DNA of 64,000 nt from the NCBI GenBank assembly GCA_002335605.1, contig BEDY01000005.1, positions 62,001 through 126,000 of the forward strand. The letters are read 5' to 3'. The translations under genes were made by a program, and so were the position numbers. Within the stretch, counting starts at the first letter, position 1. Each line of letters opens with the position of its first letter. Shown here one piece after another: positions 1 to 10,570 of this stretch. The notes under the pieces are model-generated. The model saw only the letters and a list, made by a program, of their open reading frames with translations. It did no database searches and was not told the origin of the DNA. Origin of the DNA: Prillingera fragicola (Eukaryota; Basidiomycota; Tremellomycetes; Trichosporonales; Trichosporonaceae).

Positions 1-241
1 TAGAGATGTGTTGTACATTAAATGCAGACTTGATGGAATCTGACCGACTGACTCTAACATTTGCGGTCGGATTGACTTGTCACTTCTCTGGCTAAACCAC
101 TTCGTACGAACTTCTCTCGTTGTCTGTTCTCTCCACTGTGCGGTCATGGCATTACTGAGTAGTGGAGCAGTATTCACAGCGCGACCAACAACTCTAAACC
201 AGTGGCTCTCATTCATCTCCTTGTTGAGATAGTTTAATTAT

Positions 242-1660
242 TTATTTACACAAAGCCATCGCGGGCACCATGTCTCCCCTTACGCAATTAGCAACAACAC
301 TCACACTGCTCCTCATAGCCTTCATCTCGTCAATCGCAGGCTCGAGCCACAGATCCACAATCCCGCACCGATAAAGCGGCACCAGCACACCATGATAGAC
401 AGCAAACCGTTGCTCCATCGCCACAAGGATCAGTACCGCTCTCTGCCGCTTGGCGTCGGCCGTAAGCCTGCCAACAGCAGGCCTCGGGTCGAGGACGGCG
501 TTGACGTCCGAGGCAAAGAGGATGAGCGCGGCAGCGGCCCGGAAGGTGAGTTGTCGCTTGAGACCCGGTGTCAGCGTCGGCCACGCCAAAGCGAGCTCCA
601 TGGCAGTCTTGGGATACTGCCCATCAGCTCCCCCCGTCCAGAAAACGCACATCAAGAGCAAGCAACCGCAGAAACGTCGCGACCTCCTCCCCAAGCTCGC
701 TTCGAAGCGCAAACCCGACCGCATCGCACTCGGCCTCCCACAGCCGCACCCTCTCCCGGACCCGCACAAACGCACCCACATCAAACCGCGCCATCGCATC
801 CGCCTCACGCCCCCCCGGGCCGGGCGGGTGGGTGCAGAAACAGAACCGCACAGCGAGCCAGTCCCTGTGTCCCCCCCTGTGGTCCGCGGCGACTGCGCGC
901 GCCGTCGCCGCGACGCGCTGCGTGGCCTGCGCCGGCGTCGGGCCCAGTGTGGCTAGGACGAGGGTCTTCAGCTCGGTTGACTCGGCGGGTGTGCTCCCCT
1001 TTTGAGCGTCAGTTGTGTCGCGCAAGCGTCGCTTACGAGGTTGTCTAGATCCCAGGCTGGGAGCGGATCCCCCGCTTTTGGGAGGGACGGGGGGAAGACC
1101 TCGGCGATTATATAGTCCGAGGCGCTCACGCCCGTAGCAGCCGTACACCTCTGGAGCGCGTTTACCTTCGCTGCGTGGCTGAGCGGCACACTTGCTGGAT
1201 CCGTCGGGCTGGCCGGAGGAGGGATCGAGGAGGGGGTGGCCGGCGGGAGGGGGGTCGAGGAGGGCGGGGTTGGCGGAGGAGGGATCGGCGACGACGACGA
1301 CCCCGATGCCACTGCCGGCGTGCCGAGAGCACGGTTGGGGGGCAGGTCTTGGGCGCGTCGGAGCTGGGCCACTCGGTGGGGAGGGTGGGGTTGGGTGTTC
1401 TTCTGTGCCGCGGAGGGCCACGGGGAAGGTGACGCTGTTGGGGCTGAGGTGATGGTGTTCACTGCTGCTTGGGCTTGGGCCGCTACGTTGAATGGAAGTG
1501 TGCCTGTAGCCGGTTGAGTACTGCCTGAGCTGCCGTGCGTCGTAGGGGGCAGGAGAGATGGGTGTACTGCCGGTGTGACGGGCGAGCTGGGCGGGTTCTG
1601 GGCGGGGAGGGTGCCTATGAATGCCAGGAGCTCTTCCACCTGGGTGCTATCCAGTGGCAT
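242..1660 (-). CDS. Unrecognised Pro/Ser-rich protein, 3 exons, 448 aa
   Basis: I do not recognise this protein. My model joins 1660-1037, 998-651 and 616-242. Each junction has a GT donor and AG acceptor and restores the frame. The first intron (38 nt) has a CTGAC branch-like element just before the acceptor; the second (34 nt) has CTGAT. The first about 150 residues are Pro, Ser, Thr and Ala rich and probably disordered. The remainder is more ordered, Ala/Leu/Arg rich and predicted helical by eye, with several Cys but no motif I can name. It has no signal peptide and no clear membrane segment. Both introns are unusually short, so exon boundaries are less certain than the overall reading. 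A long overlapping frame at 624-1421 is partly the second exon of this gene, not a separate gene. Confidence 0.55.
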
Positions 1661-1959
1661 GACTGCTTATGAGTACGAGTTGACGAAATCGGTACGGGTG
1701 ACATTGCTAGTCTTATAGCTTGCGTGATACCCATGTTTGTGTCGCGGCACATCAGTCATCAGTTCTGATCTCCAGGTAGGCTGACCGCTGTCGACATGAA
1801 CTTGACGTCGTCCTCATCAGCATTCAGTCCCATCAGCCTCCAGCCCACGCTCCTCACACAAGGCGCAAGCTCCTGACCCTCAAAGCTCTGCGGGAAGCGT
1901 GTACCACTCTACATGGCGAAAGTCTACGTCGTGAAAGCCAAAGGGCAAGGGCCACGGAA

Positions 1960-2991
1960 TTACATAAAGTCGTCGTCGTCGAGAACGTCGTCGTACGCCT
2001 CCGTGTCGACCTTGCCGGTCGCAAGCGACTTGGTCGCGCCGAGCTTGGGCTTGGCAGATCCCTGTAATGTTAGCTTTTGTCGCGGGGGCACCGCGGTGGT
2101 GAGAGCGGTTGAGGTTGGAGAACCACAGAGCACTCGCCGCCCTCGCACTCGCTGCTTTGCAGCTCGTGCTCGTTCGACGCACCTTCTTCTTTCCGCTCGC
2201 CTTGTCACGCTCCTCCTGCTGCTTGGTGTTACCCAGCACACTCAGCGCGCTCGAGACCTTGCGGGTCTGGACAGCGGTGAGGCTCTCGCAAATGTCCTTT
2301 GCGAGCTGCTCAGCAAACGCAGCGTAGAGACCATTCGACTCGTGACGCTTAACAAGCGCAGCGACAATGTTGGTTGAGAGCTCGGCAAAGTCGGCCTTGG
2401 TCTTGGGCTGCGCAGAAACAGCAGCCTTGAGCGCGGCTCCCGAGTCGAGGTCGACAGCACCCATAAGGTCGCCAGCAACAGCGAGGTCGGCCTCAATCTC
2501 GCGCTCACGCGCCTCTCGCCTCCTGTCCTGCTCGGTACGCTCGTCGATGAGCTCGTCACCGACCTCGCCGCGCTCGCGCGCCTCGGCGGCCAGACGCTCC
2601 TTCTCGGCCAGCTTCTGCTTGAGCGTCATCTTCTTCTTGATCGGCGCCGCGGTGGTAGTCGTCTTGGGCTTGGCCTTGGCAGCCTTCTCCGAGTCGGAAA
2701 CATCCCAGTCATCCTGTACGTGTTAGTACATGCGCTGTGCCATCTCACGCGACCCTCTGCACGCGTCGGACGCGTTATCGGCCGAAGCGTGCGACGTCGG
2801 TTGTGAGGGGCATGGCACTCACCTCCTCCTCGTCCTCGCCGGCCCACTTGTTGGCGGCAGGCTTGGCGGGGAGGGCGGCAAGGGCAGGGGTCGAGGTGCC
2901 CGAGGTGACGGTCTCGTCAATGTCTGTTGCGTGTCAGTGGCGGACAAAAGGCAACGAGAGAGTGATGCGTACCCCAGTCGTCGTCGGACAT
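1960..2991 (-). CDS. HCR1: Translation initiation factor eIF3 subunit J
   Basis: Loosely attached subunit of the eIF3 complex that works at the 40S decoding site in initiation and ribosome recycling; cytosolic. Exons 2991-2973, 2923-2823, 2713-2183 and 2061-1960 give 250 residues, close to family length. The N-terminus has the acidic family opening (MSDDDWD), a second DDWDVSD acidic block, then a Lys/Glu/Arg coiled-coil-like segment typical of eIF3j, and the C-terminus ends in an acidic tail (YDDVLDDDDFM). The first exon is only 19 nt. The last intron (2182-2062, 121 nt) is longer than most introns here. If read through it gives a misleading extended frame ending near 1880. The gene shares a 408-bp upstream region with the divergent cyclin gene. 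Confidence 0.9.
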
Positions 2992-3399
2992 GATGGTGTT
3001 TCCGGTGTGGGTGGTGCAAGAGGGGTAGGGGGAGTGTGAGTGAGCTGCGAGACTGTGTCTGCTGTGCTGCTGCTGCTGCTGCTGTTGCTGTCGCTGAGGT
3101 TGTTGATGACAATGAAGATGTCGATTCCAACTTTCCATCGAGGCCCCGAACACGACTCCTGGGTGGGATAAATTATTATTTTAATTGTATTTATTTATCA
3201 TTAATCCCAAACCTCCACCTCGCCACCCAACGATGTCGAACGAGTGTTCACCTGTTGTTATTCTACTCTTTTTCTCAACAACAACAGCAACAAGCGCAAC
3301 CCCTGGCGCCAAGGGCACATACACAGTGCTCAAGGACACGGAAGGAGAGCTTTCCCCACTTTCAAAGCTCATCTGGCGCCTAGGAGGTCCCTGCTCGCC
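2992..3399. promoter_or_regulatory. Divergent intergenic region between eIF3j and cyclin L
   Basis: This stretch of 408 bases separates two divergently transcribed genes and must carry both promoters. It holds a CTG-type trinucleotide run at about 3062-3090 and an AT-rich block (about 3168-3200, with TATTTTAATTG-like sequence), both visible in the sequence. No coding region is supported. Confidence 0.6.
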
Positions 3400-4439
3400 A
3401 TGCCCCCGACTCCCCACCCCCTGGCAACAGTCGCGCAGATTGCAGCCACGCCGTCGTCTCAGCATGGTGTGCCCTCGAATTTGGAGAATGATTTGAGGGT
3501 CGTCGGCTGCATGCTCATTCAAGAGGCAGGCATAATGCTCTCACTGTGAGCACCCGTCATAATTGCAGCTGACGACAGACCACAGAGCACCATGGCCACA
3601 GCACAGGTCATCTTCCACCGCTTCTACTATGTCAGCTCCATGACCTCGTTTGGAATAAATGTGAGCACACTCTCGTGACCAGAGCTGACGCACAGGACCT
3701 TTCCGTCTCCTGCCTCTACCTGGCTACGAAACTGAACGAATCGCCCGTCCGCCTCCGCGATCTAATCAACACGTACATGTTCTTGCAGGCGCGCGTGCGG
3801 CATCTTCTTGCCCAGCCCGCCGGCGCACCACTCACCCAGCTCGGCACCGGCACGCTCCTAGGGGACAAGAGCAGCAAAGACGCAATCTGGGCCGATTTTG
3901 CATTCGACGTGCCCGGGTTCCACTCTACAGTCTTCTGGGAATGGAAAGAGGCGATCCAATACTCGGAGCTGCAGGTGCTCAAGCGGCTGGGATTCAACAT
4001 GCAGGTCGACCTGCCATACTCGCACGTTATCAACTATTTGAAGATCTTGGATCTCGTGTTTGAAGACGACGTCGCGCAGACGTCGTGGTCGATCCTGAAT
4101 GATGCGCTGTTGACGCCGCTGTATGCGCAGCAGCCAGCACATGTGCTTGCTGTAGCTGCAATCTTGCTCGCATCGCGCATGCTGCAGGTGCCGCTACCCG
4201 AGGGGTGGTACCTCCTGTTCGACGTGGAGTGGGACGACGTGTGGCCATGCTGCGGCACTGTCGTGCAGCTCTGGCGAGACTGGGGTGTTGAGCCACTCAA
4301 GGGCGAGCCGGCCAGGACGCCAGAGGAGCAGCGCCGGAGGGAGGACCGGTGGAGGCGTGCGTGGGTGCTGGCCGAGAGCAGGAAGAGTGTCCGAAAGTGG
4401 ATCAACGAGGAGGAGGCGAGGCGCAAGGATACGCCGTGA
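3400..4439 (+). CDS. L-type cyclin, 323 aa
   Basis: Cyclin of the L family, whose members partner CDK10/11/12-type kinases in transcription and pre-mRNA splicing. Exons 3400-3545, 3579-3660 and 3696-4439. The opening (HPLATVAQIAATPSS) and the cyclin box (MLIQEAG, FHRFYYVSSM, CLYLATKLNESPVRLRDLIN) match the L-type pattern by recall. The second cyclin fold follows around residues 150-250 and the C-terminal tail is charged. Both introns are tiny (33 and 35 nt) with CTGAC next to the acceptor. The start at 3400 was chosen because the family begins just before HPLATxAQI; longer upstream in-frame readings have no family support. The C-terminus lacks the long RS domain of animal cyclin L. Confidence 0.83.
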
Positions 4440-4733
4440 GCCAGTGCCGCCGGCAACTGTCGTGCCGGCGCCAGATGCGTCTCGGCTCCTGCCGATGCTG
4501 CTGTACATACCCTGCACATCTATACCATTGCACTGATGCACAACTGTTACCCTTGTGCATAGCAAGTTGCTGGGCGAGGAGAGCTGGGTGGAAGCGATGA
4601 CAAGCTGCAGCGGAGGGAAGCGAAAACATCCGGGGCCTCAATCCCGCCACTCGACGACTACGACTACTTGAGCACCGCACTGCATGTTGCATCTTGACCA
4701 TCTCCCAGTCTTACACTCACTAACGCAACAACA

Positions 4734-5938
4734 ATGACGAGCATGAAAGCTCAACTCCTAAGTGGCTGGAGGCTCCGGCGCGGGGGCGACACTACAGAGG
4801 CTGCAGTGCCAGAAGACCCACCTCCACCATACAGCCCAGCGCCAGTACAGCGAACGACATCCCGGCCGCTACCTACGCCGCCGGGCAGCGCCCATCCGCG
4901 ATCCTCCTCTCGCAGTTCAAGCTTTGCAGCGGATACTGGGGGCTTTGGCGGCCGAGCCGGCGGTGATGCCGAGCACCTCGAACCTGTCCGTCCGCCAGCA
5001 GCACGCAGCGCGAGCAGCTCCTCTGCCCGAGCACGACCGCCAAGCATCAACACTGCCGTCCCATCCGCGGCCTACATGCCATCCACAGCCAGAAAACACA
5101 AGGACCAACCATCATCCCCTGCCTACCGCCCGGCCTCTCGCGCGCGCGGCCCAGCGTCCCTCAGCACGATCCCCGTCAACCTCCTCCTAAAGATCCTAGA
5201 ACTCACGCTGGACCCCCTCGCCACGCCGGAAGACTATCTCATGGACATTGAAGCCGAAAGCGCCAGAAGGGTATGGGCAATGTTTATGGGTCTACGCGGT
5301 GTCGACCGCCGTTTCTTCCTCGGTAAGTCCCCTCCCCCTCCCAGCTGACAGCAGTATGCACGGCCATCCTCCGCGCCCGCCTGACGCGGACGTACCAATC
5401 CCTCCTCCCGCCCAGCACGACGTCGCACCTCACCCCACCCCCGGGCGAGACACACGACCCGACGCGCGAGCCGGTATTCGCACGGCGCACGCGCGAACTA
5501 GCAGTGCTGGACCGCTTCGTCGCCCTGCGCGTGGGCGAGGACATGCGCCGCGCCGAGAGCGCCCTCACCGAGGATCTCGGCGAGGAGGTCCCGCTGTTCA
5601 CCCAGCTCCAGCCCGTCGCGCGGTGTGAGGATCTGCTGCTCGTTGCGCCGAGGCATCTCATCGTCCCCGCCCGCCGCGGGGGGCGCGCGCCGCCCCTCGC
5701 CTTCCCCCTGCCGCACACGCACTTGACCGTCGCGCTGAGCCCGCTCTGGGCACAGGTCCTGCTGTGGTCTGCGCCGGTCGTGCCATCTGGCGCGCACCGA
5801 AAGTCGGGACGGCAGCTGGTAGTAGAGGTGCGGCGCGGGGCTACGCCTGAAAAGACCGTGTTGGCGATATTAAAGGGGATGGAGGAGGTGCTGAGGGGGG
5901 CGAGGGAGTGGGGGCTCGAGCCGAGTCTCAGCGTCTAG
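4734..5938 (+). CDS. F-box-like protein of unknown function, 390 aa
   Basis: Two exons, 4734-5322 and 5355-5938, separated by a 32-nt intron (GTAAGT donor, CTGAC then GCAG acceptor), the shortest in the window. The N-terminal half is Pro/Ser/Arg rich and probably disordered. At about residues 145-200 the protein has a short helical segment starting LSTIPVNLLLKILEL, which looks like an F-box-like motif. If that is right the protein may be a substrate adaptor of an SCF-type ubiquitin ligase, but this rests on one short motif. The C-terminal half is Arg/Leu rich with no repeat or catalytic motif I can identify. It converges on the borealin-like gene, with 123 bases between the stop codons. Confidence 0.6.
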
Positions 5939-6061
5939 AGTAACCATGCAACGCAGTGCTATGCAGCAATCCATGGGTACAATTCAATACAGGTATACGC
6001 CAAAGGCGACATGTGGTCTCTCCTCTACTCGAATCATTTGTGTCCTCCCCCTCAAGGGATG

Positions 6062-7446
6062 CTAAGCAACACTGAACCGCTCCAACCTCGCCTGCAGAGC
6101 AGCAACAGCGATGCCCGCAATCTCCTTTCTAACCGCCTCCTGCTCCTCCCTGCTCAACCCCCCGCGAGCAAGTTCAGCCTCGATACGGCCAGGCGTGAGC
6201 GTCGCCGGGTCAAACTCTATCGTCCGCCCGTCCGACAGCTGGACGGATTCCAGGTCAGACGCCGTGGGCTCGGGACGGCGGCGGAAGGGTGCTGGTGTTG
6301 ATGCTCCGCCGCCTGTGAGCGACGCGCGGAAGTGGAGAGACGGGGCTCGTTTAGTGCGTGAGGGCTTGGACACACTGCGGCCGAGGACGCTCCTGCTAGA
6401 GTGCGAGCGTTCAGACTCCTCGCGCATTGCCGCTGCCTCCATTGCTGCGACGTTGGGCAGCTCGGTCGAGTTGTCGTCGTCAAGTGGATAATCGTCCGAG
6501 TGCACCGAGAGGTCGGACCCGGCGTCGTCAATGTGGACTGTGCCGCGGAGCTGGTCGAGGTCTATGGGAGAGCCGTTCATCGACAAGATGGACTCGTTGC
6601 GCCTCGGTGCGCGAGCAGAAGTGGATTTGGGGGTCTTGGGGAGGAAAGGGTTGAAGATGTGGTCCTGCGGAAGCGTCTGTCGAGTCAGTACAGAAATACA
6701 GGGTGGACTCACGCTCATGCTGGTCGACGCGGGGAGAGTCGGTTTGATTGCCTTCTTCACTACGCGGCGCTTTCCCGGCGTCGTCGCCTTTGCTTTTGTG
6801 CGTGCTACAGGTTAGACTTGGGTTGCTCTGCTTGGACTCACCATTCTTGACGGAACGGCGCGGGCTCGACCCTGGCGCGGGCGACTGGGCCTCGCGTTTC
6901 CTGCACTGTTAGTCCAGGCTTTCACCACAGCGCTGGCAAGAGTGGCGCCCATAACTGGGCGACACAGCGACTCACCGCTTCGCTGCCGCCAACACTGCAG
7001 CCTCATCAATATCCCCCTTTGGATGCCTGGCCTCAAACTGCTTATTCGCAAGCGCATGGTTTGTATCGGCCAAACTGCCAGCCCAGCAGCTTTCGAGCTC
7101 GCCGATCGTCATGGACCTGAGGGCTCGAGGGATCCCGACGAGCTGCGCCTCGACGCCAGCCATGAAGGTTGCAAGGGCTGTGTCGAGCTGGGACCGCATG
7201 GCGCGGGTGCGATATGACACTGAGCGAGCGTCAGCAAGGCGTGGCTAGGCGGAGGTAGTGCCAGTGCCAAGACGGGACCAGCCCCTTGGCCGCCAGCGCA
7301 ACGTGGCCGTACTCACCCTCTAGATCGAAATTATCCAGCACAGCCTGCTTGCTAACCGCGTTCTTCTCCTGCTTGCTCCTCGGCGTCGCGAGCCCCCGAA
7401 TCGGCGTGGCCGCGACGGTCGGCGCCCGCCTGCTTTTCGTCGACAT
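6062..7446 (-). CDS. Borealin/Nbl1-type chromosomal passenger complex subunit, 379 aa
   Basis: Borealin bridges INCENP and survivin in the chromosomal passenger complex with Aurora kinase at centromeres and the spindle midzone. Exons 7446-7317, 7219-6976, 6900-6842, 6804-6713 and 6676-6062. The conserved part is the N-terminal helix-forming domain at about residues 30-100 (KQAVLDNFDLEV, then IPRALRSMTIGEL), which matches the Nbl1/borealin N-terminal family by recall. After it come basic, Ser/Thr-Pro rich stretches and a C-terminal part with LTPGRIEAEL near a helical end. The protein is much longer than yeast Nbl1 (about 73 aa), as expected for a borealin with a long tail. The fourth intron (6712-6677) is 36 nt, in frame and without a stop, so retention would add 12 residues. 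Confidence 0.75.
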
Positions 7447-7936
7447 GTTGTTGTCCCGTGTCCCGGGTCCGCGGTGCTGTTCAGATAGGTCCGTTTCCGG
7501 TGGTCGTGTACGGCAAGTGTTTCCTAGGGTATGTCCTGGGTGTAATGTGGTCTGTGTTGGCGAGTCAAGAAGTGCACAGCAGCGTGCAGGAGCAGGGGCA
7601 GGTCGAGAGTGGTTGATGTGATGGACAGAGACCATGTTGGTGTGTTTGGCAGCGAAGTCAGGCGCGCAGCGGGAGCATTTTTCAAAGTGCGTCCGTGCAC
7701 GTGGCCCAGCACTTTTACGTAACCAACACATTTAGCTTATTTATGCCACCCCTTTGTGAAATGCTTCCGCCTACGCCCTCAGTGATCGACGGCGCGCCGC
7801 GCCGCGTACTTTGACCGGCATCGAGCGTCTTTGATCCAGCGACCACCATCTACTTAGTATACCCAGTGTCTACTCCCTCACGTCGACCTCTGTACCCCCC
7901 CACTGCACCGTCTCGCCACCACCTAGATCATCCACA
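7447..7936. promoter_or_regulatory. Divergent intergenic region, borealin-like and mitofissin-like genes
   Basis: About 490 bases between two divergent starts. It contains a GC-rich inverted-looking stretch near 7790-7806 (GGCGCGCCGCGCCGCG) and no convincing TATA box. No coding region is supported; open frames here are extensions of the flanking exons. Confidence 0.5.
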
Positions 7937-8233
7937 ATGATCGGCCGCCTCGTCCACTTTGGTCTCGACGCTATCGGAATCAGCGTAATCCTCTCGGGCA
8001 TCAAGCGCACCACCGGGTTTGCGTGAGTGGCCACTGACGCGGCGCGGGCACCAGCTGACATCTCCCCCTCGCTCCACCTCGTGAACGCAACGTCGCACTG
8101 CAGCCCGCAAACGGAGCAGATCCCCGAATCCTCCATCCGCAGCTTCACAGAGTCCTACCTCTCGGTCGGGGACAGCGTGTTCAACCTCCTCGCGGGCCAG
8201 GCCGTCAGCAGCCAGTACTTTAAGAAGGCTTAG
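7937..8233 (+). CDS. ATG44: Mitofissin (Atg44/Mdi1, former DUF1748) family small protein, 71 aa
   Basis: Two exons, 7937-8022 and 8104-8233, give 71 residues, the usual family size (yeast Atg44 is about 73). The start MIGRLVHFGLDAIGIS, the SGIKRTTGF turn and the end SSQYFKKA are the DUF1748 pattern as I recall it. That family was renamed mitofissin after yeast Atg44, which acts in the mitochondrial intermembrane space to drive membrane fission during mitophagy. The acceptor at 8103 was preferred because it yields PQTEQIPESS, which aligns with the family spacing; other AG sites lose it. Identification of the family is firm from motif order. Assignment of the mitophagy role is by family. Confidence 0.75.
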
Positions 8234-8445
8234 CCGGGCTAGGGAAGGGAGCGGCGGGCGGTGCGGATGCTGAGCCGCCGGGCTGTCTGGTAGCAGTGTA
8301 CACTAGATAGATGTATAGTGTCTCGGCGCAACCTACTGAGGCACATGGCCAGTTTCTCGAGCAGCTCTTGTAGACGGTGACAACAGATACACAGATACAT
8401 TGCAAATGACACTACAACGAAGACTCTACGCCTCGAGGTCCAGCA

Positions 8446-9971
8446 CTATCCAAGCACCGTAACCGTCACCGCCGGGGGCGTGATCATGACAGTCTGCACA
8501 ACAGTGACGGTCTCGCGCACCGTCTTCGTGACAGTCTGGAGCGCAGCATCCTTGATCGGCCAGCTGTTCTCGACCGGCACCTCGTCCAGCTCCCGCAGAG
8601 CCTCCCACTCCTCCTTGATGACTCTTACAAAGTCTGCAGGCGTGTGCCCGTCGTCGCAGCCCTTCCACACGCCGCCGTCGACGACACACTCCCGCGCGCC
8701 GTGCTTGACCGTCGAGGCTATCCGGATCGTGCAGCTCTTCTTCACGCCCGCATTGACCGTGCGCTGGATCGCGGCCCGGAGCCGCCTCCGCCCCTCTTTA
8801 CCCAGCGGCTCGAGCTCGCCACCCGCCGCGGCGCCGTCGTACTCCTCCCACTCGTCCAGTGCCGCGTCCGTCATCGCTGCTAGCTTTTTCTCAGCGACGC
8901 CAGCAAGCTTGGCCGTCCGCGCGACGCGCCAGCCCTTGTCCCCCTGGACGCAGCGGCCGATACCCGACTCCCACCAGTCGACTTTTTGAGCCTCGACACA
9001 CCGCCGCGCAAGCGACGTAGAGCCTATGCCGCTGGGAAAGTTGCCATAGTTCATACACGCCAAGGCGGCGCTGAACGTCGACGTCGGCAGGTAGGCCTGC
9101 ATGCAGAGCTGGTGCGCGTTGCCCGCGCATTCGGGCGGGCCGTGCATGCACTCGGCGCCGTACGGTGCGTCGTTGTTTATCCTGGGGTGTTAGTTGGGGC
9201 GGGCGGCGTTGATAGGCCAGGACGGAGGACTAGCACTATGGTTTGACTTGGCTGTGCAGAAGCAGAAGAGCACGCTGAGTCCAGTTGCTCTGGTGAGACG
9301 CGAAGCCAACCGAGGACACCTTGAGCCGCACTCTGCAGAAGGGCTGCGCGAATGCCATCTCTGGGTTGCGGTCGACACGCCGAACATGCTATGCTCGCGC
9401 GAAGACGAGCACACAGAAGCACTCTTCAAGATCGACAACTCCAGAACGACATATCGTTCCGACCATCGCCGCCTGATATCCCGGACCAGCAGTGACTCAC
9501 TCTCCAATATAGTTCATCTCGAGCTGCACCTTTGCCAGCATGCCGTCATGCTTGAACACGTCGTCAAACACTGTCTCACACATGCGCTGCACAGTCAGCG
9601 GCTGCGGCGGCTACGGGGTGGTTTATGGCGGTGCGGAACACGCGCGAAAGCGCGTTCAGGGGGGCAGCCTCGAGGACAATAGCGACGACCACGCGCCAGA
9701 GCCCTGGGGTGTCCGGTTTTGTCGCTCGAGACATGCACAGCGCGCGCACACACAATAGTTGCTCGTACTGCCGAGTCTCTGGGCAGGGATGTATACTCAC
9801 AGCATCTGGGCATCGCGACATGACAAAGAGCGACACGTTTACGCGTGGTCCGGCTTGTTCTGCCAGCGCTAGGAGGTAGTCATTGTCTGGGTGGATGATG
9901 GGTGCTTGGTTGGCTGCTGCGGCGAGTGATGCGAGTGACGCGAGGGAGAGGAGGGATAGTGCGAGTCGCAT
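8446..9971 (-). CDS. GILT-family secreted/vacuolar thiol reductase, 330 aa
   Basis: Gamma-interferon-inducible lysosomal thiol reductase family; members reduce protein disulfides in acidic compartments. Exons 9971-9801, 9586-9501 and 9181-8446. There is a clear signal peptide (residues 1-19, Leu/Ala/Ser repeats). The GILT signature is complete at residues 97-112: C-x-H-G-x2-E-C-x2-N-x4-C. The active-site region reads SRCPDARMCE at 52-61: Cys54 is followed by Ala57 rather than a second Cys, and the next Cys is residue 60. The splice junction falls between Ala57 and Arg58. The C-terminal 150 residues are unlike the family core and end in Thr/Val repeats. The second intron is long for this locus (319 nt), so an extra small exon cannot be excluded. 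Confidence 0.8.
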
Positions 9972-10570
9972 TGTTGTTGTTGATGATGATGATTGTGCAA
10001 GAGAGAGAGAGGAGCGACGCGAGTGAGCGTTGGCAGCAGGTGGGTCGACAGGTAGACGTACAACAATGGCCAGGCACCGGACAGGGCTTGCCGGCGGCGG
10101 CGGTGGCGATGGGGAGCAGGGGAGCAGCAGCTGCAGCAGCAGGCGGCGGCAAGGTTTGGTGCTATTCTGTGGCCATTATGAATGCATGACAACTACGTCA
10201 CAAGGATGATGTGCTGCTGCAGCGAGAGAAAGAGAGAACGGCAGTGGTCAGGTGGCTTGCGAGTAGTGGGACAGTCCATCTCATTGGACACTACTCACAT
10301 CGGCTGTTCTCTCTCTCGTCGTGCTCTCTCTCCCTCGTGCTCTTGTTCATTCAATGTACGTTGGATCTAGACCCTGCTGTCGAGTGCATTCCTCATTCTT
10401 CTTCTTCTTGCGTGCTAGTTGCTTCTCTAGGAAATGTATATATATACACTCTACTCGTGCTCCACTGGTCCATCTCTCTTCATCTCTCACGCAGACACCT
10501 ACTGCTACTACTACAGCAACTACTAACCACTACCCATCCCCAACCACCAACTCCCACCCCACACCCCAAG
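9972..10570. promoter_or_regulatory. Divergent promoter region with TATA box
   Basis: This 599-base region lies between the GILT-type gene and the Gly/Thr-repeat gene. A TATATATATA run at 10437-10446 lies about 125 bases before the start codon at 10571 and is followed by a C/T/A-rich leader. Simple repeats (GCAGCAGCAG, GGCGGCGGCGG) occur at about 10095-10150. No coding region is supported. Confidence 0.55.

Noticed and set aside
392..1048. 218-codon plus-strand frame near the left edge
   Set aside because: Antisense to the minus-strand three-exon model; Pro/Arg-rich shadow.
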